From NCBI GenBank assembly GCA_937915745.1, contig CALGGJ010000100.1, forward strand, positions 1 to 18,633: a stretch of 18,633 bases of DNA, in the 5' to 3' direction. The DNA comes from an uncultured Prevotellaceae bacterium (lineage in GTDB: Bacteria; Bacteroidota; Bacteroidia; Bacteroidales; Bacteroidaceae). Within the stretch, counting starts at the first letter, position 1. Each line of letters starts with the position of its first letter. The notes under the pieces were generated by a model. That model ran no database searches, was not told the DNA's origin, and saw only the letters and a list, made by a program, of their open reading frames with translations. Shown piece by piece: positions 1-6,449 of the stretch. The position numbers were made by a program, and so were the translations under genes.

Positions 1-108
1 CTGAATTTATTCGAACGTTTTCGTTAAGCCAGAAGAGCAAAGTGCTTGCATTTTGTCTTGGCGAGGAAACGTCTGAATTATTCCAAAGTTTTCAAAGCGC
101 GAAACAGT

Positions 109-215
109 CTAATGACCGATTTGGGATAAACTTAAAATCATCTAAACGCTAATGACCGATTTGGGTTAAAACGCTAATGACCGATTTGGGTTAAAACGCT
201 AATGACCGATTTGGG
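109..215. repeat. Four copies of a 17-bp direct repeat, three of them in a 25-bp tandem array
   Basis: The unit CTAATGACCGATTTGGG occurs exactly at 109-125, 149-165, 174-190 and 199-215. The last three copies form a tandem array of period 25 (spacer TTAAAACG). The first two copies are 40 apart because the spacer is 15 bp longer. The units lie outside any supported gene, just beyond the terminator of the large minus-strand gene. Spacers of 8 bp are far too short for a CRISPR array. The function is unknown; a cluster of protein-binding sites is possible but unproven. Confidence 0.95.
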
Positions 216-305
216 ATTATGTATCTGTTATGTACCTGTATTTTGCGGAAGTTGATTCATGTGTGTTGCCTTGACTCATGTGGTTACGTATTTACTATGA
301 CTCAT

Positions 306-322
306 GTGGCAGAATGTGCCAC
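306..322. repeat. Short inverted repeat next to the terminator
   Basis: GTGGCA (306-311) and TGCCAC (317-322) form a perfect 6-bp stem with a 5-nt loop. It sits immediately beside the terminator hairpin, on its far side as seen from the large minus-strand gene. It may act as a secondary hairpin or be chance. Confidence 0.5.
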
Positions 323-324
323 GC

Positions 325-356
325 AAAAAAGCCTGGGCTCACACCCAGGCTTTTTT
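325..356 (-). terminator. Bidirectional intrinsic terminator of the large secreted-protein gene
   Basis: GCCTGGG (331-337) pairs with CCCAGGC (344-350) around a 6-nt loop. The stem is flanked by A6 on the left (325-330) and T8 on the right (351-358), so it extends by A-T pairs and gives a U-tract when read in either direction. It lies about 27 bp beyond the stop codon of the minus-strand gene at 383, the expected place for its terminator. No plus-strand gene in the window would use it, but an upstream gene outside the window could. Confidence 0.9.
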
Positions 357-382
357 TTGATTTTATGTGTATTGCAAAATGC

Positions 383-3300
383 TTACTTCACGTAAACCTT
401 CTTGCCGTTCACGATGTTAAGACCTTTCTGGAGCTCGTTGATCTTCTGTCCCTGTGCATTGAAGATGCCTTCCACCTTCTGACCGGCAAGTATGCCGTTG
501 ATGCCAGTTGCACCCTTAGTCTCAGCCTCGGCGCTGAAGACGAGATTGACTTTGAGGATAACGGCATTGTTGTCTTCTGGAGTGTCACCAACTACGAATG
601 CATAGCGGCAGCTGTAAGTGGTAGGATCAGTGAGGTGTGCACCTTTGTGGTCAGGGTGTGCACCGACTGAGTAGAGCTGGTTTTCAGCGCGTGCGAAGTC
701 GGCTTTTACAAAGAACTGCGATGCTTCATTGCCCCATGAAGCCCAGTCGCCGTTGGCATCGCGCCATCCGTCGGTTGTACCGAGTTTGTAGTTCTTGTCG
801 AGTGTGCCATCGCTCTGTATAGCATATACAGTTACTTCATCAATAGACTCAACACCAAGCACTGCACAAATGCCGACAATGTCAACAGTTGTTGACGTGT
901 TTGAACCATTATTGTAATGGTCGCCTATATTGAAGCTGACGTTTACAGGCAGCGTAGCATCGTAGTTGAGCTGAGCAAAGTCGGTGAGCGGAGCAGGCTC
1001 TTCGTCTCCGTGAGCTACGTTGAGTGTCACCTTGATTGTTACCCAGTCGCCGTCTTCATCACCGGTCTTCACTGCCTTGTATGTTGCAGTAAGGGCCAGG
1101 TCGTCGTCGGTTTCCATGTTGTTGCGGAAGTTCATACCGCCGATGAATGTGATGTTAAGTGCGTCGTCGAGCTTCACACATACCATGTTGTCGGCAGTTG
1201 CCCATGTAGTCCAGTCGCCGTTGGCATCGCGCCATCCGTCGGTTGTGCCGAGTTTGAAGTTAGGGTCGAGTGTGCCATCGCTCTGTACTGCATATACAGT
1301 CACGTCGGCCAGCGACTCGGCGCCCAGTTTCTCAAGAACCGTAGCAACATCGATAGTAGCATCGGTTGAACCAGGATAGTAGTCGCCGTCAGCATAGTTG
1401 ATGTCAACCTGAACACCGACTGTTGCTAATTCCTGACCAGCTTGCTTGGTGTAATATACGTTCTTGAATGAGAGCCAGCTTACGTTGTTGTCTTCAGCCA
1501 CGTTGAATGTGATTGTCAGTACACCGTCTTCGCCCACAACACCTGTTGCGGTGTAAGTGCCGTAACGGAATTGTGCACCGTCGTCGCACGTCTCTCCGGC
1601 AGCTACGTCAACAGCCTCGCCGTCGTTTACGTTGAGGGTGATTCCGTAAGGTTCTTCATCCACACCATTCTTGATACGTACGCGCACGAGAGCCTCAACA
1701 TCGTAAGTGCCGGCAGTCAGGTCGGTCACGGTTGCAACGAGATTGTTGGCATCGAGTGAGTTGGCATCGCCGGTCCAGTACTCGAAGAATGGAACGTGCA
1801 TCTCTGAGCCGTTCTCCTTGTCGTCGGCCTCTACTGACCATGTGTTGATGTAGAGCGATGTGTTGAAGTCAGTACACTTGTTTCCACCTATTGACCATGC
1901 AGAGAGCAGGAAGTCGTCGTAGATGTTTGCAGAGCGCCATCCCTGTACCTTGTCAGGGTTGACAACTATTTCGGTGAGTTCGCCTGCCTCATACTTGTCG
2001 AAGTATGCCTGGAATGCTTCGAGAGCTTCTGCAGTGTAAACGTTGGTGTTGTCAACGAGTGCCTTCATTGCAGCGATAGCCTCAGCGTTTGCAATACCGT
2101 TGTTGGCAGCTTGTGTGGCAGCCTTGAGTGCATCGGTAGCAGCAGTCAGTGTCTCGGCAGTGTACTCTCCTGCGAGCACGTTAGCATAGTCGTTGAGTGC
2201 AGTCTGTAGTGCAGCGAGTGTGGCAGCAGGCATTGCGGCTTCCTGGTCGATAGCCTCGGCAGCAGCGAGTGCAGCCTTGTATGCAGCTACGTTAGCTTGT
2301 GCAGCTACCTGGTCGAGTGTTGCATCGGCTCCGTAGTAAGTGAGTACGAAGTTATCCCAGATACACCAGAGGTTGGTGTTCACTTCGAGCTTGGCTCCGA
2401 GAGTGATTGTTCCGTCTTCAACCTTCACGATGATTGGTTCTACGGTGTAGAGTCCGTTGGTGAACGATACAGAAGCGTTGCTCATTGAGTTTTCGCTACC
2501 GGTCTTCACAGGGAATGTCACTGTACCGTCGTTGAGGAAGAAGTAAGGGAGGTTCTCTGTATCGCTGCCATCCTGACGGTAGAATCCCTGTGCGCTGAGT
2601 GCATATACACCGTTTGGCACTTCGTCGAGTGTCTGGCTGAGTGTGAATACAGAGTGGTATGACTCGGCGTTGTTGTTGACGTTGTTACCGCCGCTTATGT
2701 TCTTGTTGCTGGCCTCGAATGTCCAGTCGCCGCTGTAGCGGTTGTTGCGTCCGAAGTTAGGGTCGGAGATGAGGAATGTTGCATCCTGTGGAGTTTCAAC
2801 AGTAGCTGTTGCCAGCTTAGCAAGCATTTCGTCTGGAGTGAGGATGGTCCATTTTGCAGCATCGCCTTCAACGCCCTTGCCCAGTATGGTTGAAGTGCCG
2901 TCGTAGCCATAGACTGTTGCTCCGTTCCTGATGAGGTATTTGCCTGCACCAAGGTCTTTGATTGTGAGTGCAACAGGGCTTCCGTCCATGTAGTCACCAC
3001 CGAAGTAGTAGCTTGTACCGCCGTTTGACACCTGTGACTCGAGCTGGTATGTACCGTCTTCCTGTGGGATGAGGGTTACGAACTCAGGGTGTTCAACCAG
3101 TGAAGCACGTGTACCCCAGTCGTTGGCAGCGCCCCAGTAGCGTCCTGCCTCTTCGTTGTAGAGGTAGTATTTGCCTTCTGCGAGTGTTGCATCTTCATAG
3201 TCAACCACGAGGTTGAAGCTGAGGATTACAGCATCGTTGCCTGCAGTTACGAATGCATACTTGGCTGTGTAGGTTACAGGTCCTGTGAGGTGTGCACCTT

Positions 3301-5614
3301 TGTGGTCAGGGTGTGCACCGATTTCGTAGAGCTGGTTTTCAGCGCGTGCGAAGTCGGCTTTTACATAGAACTGTGATGCTTCATTGCCCCATGAAGCCCA
3401 GTCGCCGTTGGCGTCGCGCCATCCGTCGGTTGTACCGAGTTTGTAGTTCTTGTCGAGTGTACCATCGCTCTGTACGGCATAGATAGTCACGTCGTCGAGT
3501 GATTCAACATCGAGTGTAGCGAGTATTGAAGATAGGTCAACAGTAGCCGTTGCACCAGCATATCCAACTCCGATATTTAATGCGATGTCCTGTGTAGTGG
3601 CTGTTGTGCTGTTGAGTTCGTCGATAGTAGCAGCTGGTTCAGGTTCAACCACGTTGAGTGTCACCTTGAGTGTTACCCAGTCGCCGTCAACGTCGTCAGC
3701 GTTTACAATCTTGAATTCGGCAGTGTATGTAGCCACTTCGTCGGTATTCATCTTACCGATACCACGTATAGTGAGGTCTTCGTTGAACTGTACATAGAAG
3801 CGTGCGTCGGTACCCCAGTTAACCCAGTTGCCTTCTGCATCGCGCCATCCGTCGGTACCCTTCGAACCTACTGTGAAGTTCTCGTCGAGTGTTCCGTCAG
3901 GCAATACTGCATAAACCTTGAGATTATCCTTCTCAATGTCGAGAGTTTCAGCAATAGCATCCCAGTCGATAGTGATACCATGAGCTGCACCTGGCTGGTA
4001 GTCTGCTGTGTATTCGCATTGTGCTGATACTTCAACAACATCGAGTTCTTCAGCAACGTATGGTATCTTGGCCAGTTCGCATGCGCGGACGATGGTCTCC
4101 ATCTCGGCAACACCGTCGCCCTCGATGGTTCCGTCCTCAAGTCCCTGGAGGATAGCCTGAACGTCAGCATTAGCATCGAGTTCGGCAGCCTGGTCCTCGG
4201 TGAGGAACGACTTGTTGCTGAGGTAGCAGGCTTCTATTCCCTTGTATGCAACGATGCTTGCAACTGCATCGTCAACTGCATCCTGGAGTTTCTTGGTTGC
4301 AGTCAGCACGTCGGCGTAGTTCTTTCCATAAGTTGTGTATGCAGCTTCGAGGGCAGCCTTCACGTTGGCATTCATTGGGTCTTGGAGGCCTATTGTAGCC
4401 TTGGCCTTCTTAGCGATGGCGGCATATGCTTCCTTTGCGCTTTCACTGAAGTCAACGAATGTGAGGCGGAAGTTGTCGTAACCACAATATGCATCACCCT
4501 GATTTGTAGGGGCCTTAGTGTTCTTCACACCGATTGTGAGTACTTCGTCCTCGCCAACTTCAACGGTGAGTTCGTTCTCATACAAGCCGCGTGTGAACGC
4601 ATCGGAGAATGCGCTGCCGTTGTTTGGCAGGTATATTGTAGTTTCACCAACCTCATGGCTTGACCATGTACCTGCACCTGCCTCTTCGAGGTATTCGTCG
4701 ATGATTTGCTTCACGAGCACTTCCTCGTCGTTAGCATACAGGTAGCAGTAGTTTTCGAGCTCTGTACCCTCATCCCTGAGGTCGAGTGAACCTTGGTTGC
4801 TTGTCGGGCGTGAGAATGCCTGTACTTGTACCTTATATACACCCGGCTTGAGGTCGGTGATGGTCTGGTTTACATCGAATACGTAGTTGTATGCGGTGAT
4901 TACAGGGTTGTCTGAGCTACCCTTGAGTTCGATCTTGCCCTGTTTCACTGTCCAACCGGCTGAACCCTCGTCGAATTGTCCGTTTGCCACAGCAAATGTA
5001 GCGTCGTCGCCTGGCATCACGGCAGCCTTGGCAGCCTTGAGTGCAGCGGCTTTCTGTGCTTCTTCTTCAGCAAGAGCCTTCTCGATTTCGACCTTGAGAA
5101 CCTCATAGTCGGCCTCGCTCACGAAATCCCAATAGATGTCGTCGCTCTCCTCGTCGGTTAGTACGAGTTTGCCGTTCTCTGTTGCCACGAGGTACTTGCC
5201 CTGTGCCGAGTAGGCAACCTGCTCAGGAACATAGATGGCACGGATTACCCATCCGCCCTCTCTTTCCTCAATCACCCACTTGTGGTAACCTGAGCCAGTA
5301 GTAACAGATGTACTGCCAACCTTGACGAATGAGCCATCCGCATATTTGAAGCGGACGTAGGTGTAGGTGTGTCCAGGATCGCTGAAGACGTGAGCGTCGC
5401 TGTGGAAACCATCAGCTTCGTCACCTTGATTAACAATCGTGAACGGAGTTCCGAGTGCACTGGCCGTAGCACCAGCTGCAACGAACTGACTTGTTGCCTT
5501 GTGCTGCAGATAGACTACCGAGTTATTTGCAGGTCCGAGTGCCAAGCGGGCAAACGCGAACACTGCGCCCAGTACTGCGAGCGATGCAACGAGAATAAAT
5601 CTAGTTTTTCTCAT
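383..5614 (-). CDS. Giant secreted multidomain surface protein with four DUF4859-like repeats and a T9SS-like C-terminal tail
   Basis: The protein has 1743 residues. An N-terminal signal peptide is visible (residues 1-22: MRKTR, then a hydrophobic stretch ending AFA). Domains, by eye: ricin/trefoil-like (about 30-165), a beta-sandwich resembling carbohydrate-binding modules (206-390, ending YDNFRLTF), a helical region (391-515), two DUF4859-like units (525-655 and 668-805, hallmark DGWRDxxGxW), a second trefoil-like part (812-925), a second sandwich (940-1096, ending WDNFVLTYY), an Ala-rich helical FIVAR-like segment (1097-1213), a third sandwich (1216-1391), two more DUF4859-like units (1395-1535, 1545-1693), and a C-terminal tail (1703-1743: FNAQGQKI...KGLNIVNGKKVYVK) resembling T9SS type A sorting domains. 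I see no catalytic domain. Probable role: glycan binding or adhesion at the cell surface (inference). The gene is monocistronic, with its own promoter and terminator. Domain names come from motif memory and need a profile search. Confidence 0.85.
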   Translation of the reverse strand: MRKTRFILVASLAVLGAVFAFARLALGPANNSVVYLQHKATSQFVAAGATASALGTPFTIVNQGDEADGFHSDAHVFSDPGHTYTYVRFKYADGSFVKVGSTSVTTGSGYHKWVIEEREGGWVIRAIYVPEQVAYSAQGKYLVATENGKLVLTDEESDDIYWDFVSEADYEVLKVEIEKALAEEEAQKAAALKAAKAAVMPGDDATFAVANGQFDEGSAGWTVKQGKIELKGSSDNPVITAYNYVFDVNQTITDLKPGVYKVQVQAFSRPTSNQGSLDLRDEGTELENYCYLYANDEEVLVKQIIDEYLEEAGAGTWSSHEVGETTIYLPNNGSAFSDAFTRGLYENELTVEVGEDEVLTIGVKNTKAPTNQGDAYCGYDNFRLTFVDFSESAKEAYAAIAKKAKATIGLQDPMNANVKAALEAAYTTYGKNYADVLTATKKLQDAVDDAVASIVAYKGIEACYLSNKSFLTEDQAAELDANADVQAILQGLEDGTIEGDGVAEMETIVRACELAKIPYVAEELDVVEVSAQCEYTADYQPGAAHGITIDWDAIAETLDIEKDNLKVYAVLPDGTLDENFTVGSKGTDGWRDAEGNWVNWGTDARFYVQFNEDLTIRGIGKMNTDEVATYTAEFKIVNADDVDGDWVTLKVTLNVVEPEPAATIDELNSTTATTQDIALNIGVGYAGATATVDLSSILATLDVESLDDVTIYAVQSDGTLDKNYKLGTTDGWRDANGDWASWGNEASQFYVKADFARAENQLYEIGAHPDHKGAHLTGPVTYTAKYAFVTAGNDAVILSFNLVVDYEDATLAEGKYYLYNEEAGRYWGAANDWGTRASLVEHPEFVTLIPQEDGTYQLESQVSNGGTSYYFGGDYMDGSPVALTIKDLGAGKYLIRNGATVYGYDGTSTILGKGVEGDAAKWTILTPDEMLAKLATATVETPQDATFLISDPNFGRNNRYSGDWTFEASNKNISGGNNVNNNAESYHSVFTLSQTLDEVPNGVYALSAQGFYRQDGSDTENLPYFFLNDGTVTFPVKTGSENSMSNASVSFTNGLYTVEPIIVKVEDGTITLGAKLEVNTNLWCIWDNFVLTYYGADATLDQVAAQANVAAYKAALAAAEAIDQEAAMPAATLAALQTALNDYANVLAGEYTAETLTAATDALKAATQAANNGIANAEAIAAMKALVDNTNVYTAEALEAFQAYFDKYEAGELTEIVVNPDKVQGWRSANIYDDFLLSAWSIGGNKCTDFNTSLYINTWSVEADDKENGSEMHVPFFEYWTGDANSLDANNLVATVTDLTAGTYDVEALVRVRIKNGVDEEPYGITLNVNDGEAVDVAAGETCDDGAQFRYGTYTATGVVGEDGVLTITFNVAEDNNVSWLSFKNVYYTKQAGQELATVGVQVDINYADGDYYPGSTDATIDVATVLEKLGAESLADVTVYAVQSDGTLDPNFKLGTTDGWRDANGDWTTWATADNMVCVKLDDALNITFIGGMNFRNNMETDDDLALTATYKAVKTGDEDGDWVTIKVTLNVAHGDEEPAPLTDFAQLNYDATLPVNVSFNIGDHYNNGSNTSTTVDIVGICAVLGVESIDEVTVYAIQSDGTLDKNYKLGTTDGWRDANGDWASWGNEASQFFVKADFARAENQLYSVGAHPDHKGAHLTDPTTYSCRYAFVVGDTPEDNNAVILKVNLVFSAEAETKGATGINGILAGQKVEGIFNAQGQKINELQKGLNIVNGKKVYVK
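630..819 (-). repeat. Long direct repeat, copy A (encodes the core of DUF4859-like unit 4)
   Basis: This 190-bp stretch matches 3285-3474 with about seven mismatches (near 96% identity). It encodes the GTTDGWRDANGDWASWGN to GAHPDHKGAHLT part of the fourth DUF4859-like unit. A shorter part of it (about 743-819) also recurs, more diverged, in unit 3 near 1211-1287 and in unit 1 near 3820-3895. Confidence 0.95.
3285..3474 (-). repeat. Long direct repeat, copy B (encodes the core of DUF4859-like unit 2)
   Basis: This is the partner of 630-819, offset by exactly 2655 bp, which is 885 codons. The flanks diverge quickly on both sides, so the near-identity is confined to the domain core. That pattern suggests either gene conversion or a recent domain duplication rather than simple constraint at the protein level, because third codon positions match too. 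Confidence 0.95.
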
Positions 5615-5693
5615 GATGTTTGTTAATTAAATTGTTAATAAATATTTGGTTTTTAAGTTTGTTTTGTCTTGCCTCTGTCAGTTTCCGATTGCA

Positions 5694-5724
5694 GGGAACT
5701 CGCACGCACGCGACGCGCGCTCCC
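5694..5724 (-). promoter_or_regulatory. GC-rich hairpin in the leader of the large gene
   Basis: Read on the minus strand, GGGA at one end pairs with TCCC at the other, and CGCGC pairs with GCGTG inside (one G-U pair), giving an interrupted stem of about 9 bp. It lies in the otherwise AT-rich leader about 17-20 nt after the predicted transcription start and about 80 nt before the start codon. It may affect mRNA stability or translation. No known riboswitch class is recognised. Confidence 0.4.
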
Positions 5725-5748
5725 TTGCATAACTACACAAAGTGGGTG

Positions 5749-5780
5749 CAAATATAAGGTTTTTTAAGATATCTGGCAAA
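5749..5780 (-). promoter_or_regulatory. Bacteroidota-type promoter of the large secreted-protein gene
   Basis: On the minus strand, TTTG (5777-5780) is followed after 20 bp by TATATTTG (5749-5756). This fits the Bacteroidota sigma-ABfr consensus TTTG, 19-21 bp, TAnnTTTG. Transcription should start near 5741, leaving a leader of about 125 nt. CTTAAAAA-type motifs flank the -33 box on both sides (5761-5768, 5782-5789 and near 5801-5808 on the plus strand, as TTTTTAAG). Confidence 0.8.
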
Positions 5781-5917
5781 CTTTTTAAGAGAAAAGTGTG
5801 TTTTTTAAGTGAAAAAACCTCGTGGCAGACCGAAGTGACACCTATAAACTACAGCTCGGCAGGCTGAAGACCACGCTGCTTGCCATGATGTCGCAGCTGC
5901 AAAGTCGGTTTGCATTG

Positions 5918-6180
5918 CATCAAGAATTGCCGCACGTTTGTAGAAGTATTTTACTTTGCCTGTAGAGGAAAAGTCCTGCGGGTACGGAGCAATTCTTAAA
6001 ACCACGGGACAGTTTTATTAAATTGTGGGGCAATTTTAATAAATTGTGGTCAGGATTTTAATAAACTGTCACACAATTTTAAGAATTCTTCTGCGCCTTC
6101 TGGAAAATGCTTCTGCAGTTTCGGGAAAATGCCCCTACGCTCTCGGGAAAATTCTTCTGCACGTGCAGACAAACTCGGCC
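5918..6180. repeat. Degenerate tandem array with a 22-bp period
   Basis: Cutting the sequence every 22 bp from 5918 (one unit, 6028-6048, is 21 bp) aligns about twelve units. The last units are clearest: those starting at 6093, 6115 and 6137 share GGAAAAT and end in TTCT or CCCT. Those starting at 6006, 6028 and 6049 share TTTTAATAAA-TGT (one has TTATTAAA). The oldest-looking units (5918-5983) are weak. Because 22 is not a multiple of three, a translated frame would not repeat unit by unit, so this is unlikely to be a coding repeat. The array fills most of the divergent intergenic region between the large gene and fhs. Confidence 0.65.
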
Positions 6181-6343
6181 TCGCGCGAGCGCAGTCGCGG
6201 CCGCTGCACCCGGTCGGGCAGTACGTTGTCTTCACCCATCCCGCGTTGCCGTTGGCAGGGCTTTCTGCCATGTATGGCCGGGAAAATGCACGTCGCAAGT
6301 CGATTTGCCGGTTCATGATACCATCTAATTCGGTTTTTTGTCG

Positions 6344-6351
6344 TATCTTTG
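6344..6351 (+). promoter_or_regulatory. -7 promoter element of fhs
   Basis: TATCTTTG, followed by CA, matches the Bacteroidota -7 consensus TAnnTTTG exactly. It lies 98 bp before the chosen start codon. I see no clear TTTG -33 box at the right distance, which is common for these promoters. Confidence 0.7.
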
Positions 6352-6449
6352 CATCCGCAAAAAGACTGTGGCAAGATGGCACCAGCCTTTCCATGCCGCC
6401 AGCACCATCGACACCGATACATAACAAAAACCCACAAACCCACCAACAC

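Larger units (their letters stand above)
1..382. other. Gene-free stretch at the left edge
   Basis: I see no credible coding region here. It contains a diverged direct repeat (1-22 versus 73-93, about 19 of 22 positions alike), the 17-bp units at 109-215, two copies of TGACTCATGTGG around 274-309, a short hairpin at 306-322 and the terminator at 325-356. An open frame starting at 278 runs straight through the terminator and antisense into the large gene, so I do not accept it as a gene. Confidence 0.7.
5615..6449. other. Divergent intergenic region of 835 bp
   Basis: It contains, from left to right, the leader, GC-rich hairpin and promoter of the large minus-strand gene (to 5780), TTTTTAAG repeats (to about 5808), an unexplained stretch (5810-5917), the 22-bp periodic array (5918-6180), a GC-rich stretch with a TGGCAG/CTGCCA hairpin at 6253-6270, and the -7 element and leader of fhs (6344-6449). 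Short open frames on both strands overlap the array and look spurious. Confidence 0.7.

Noticed and set aside
109..215. CRISPR array
   Set aside because: The repeats are 17 bp with 8-bp near-identical spacers, not unique spacers of 25-40 bp, and no cas gene is present.
278..670. Plus-strand open frame of 130 codons at the left edge
   Set aside because: It runs through the terminator hairpin and then antisense into the well-supported large gene.
5805..6005. Minus-strand open frame of 66 codons in the divergent intergenic region
   Set aside because: It overlaps the periodic array, has no promoter element and shows no recognisable domain.
6129..6449. 107-codon N-terminal extension of fhs
   Set aside because: It would place the -7 promoter element inside the coding region, it has low-complexity basic composition, and it exceeds the family length.
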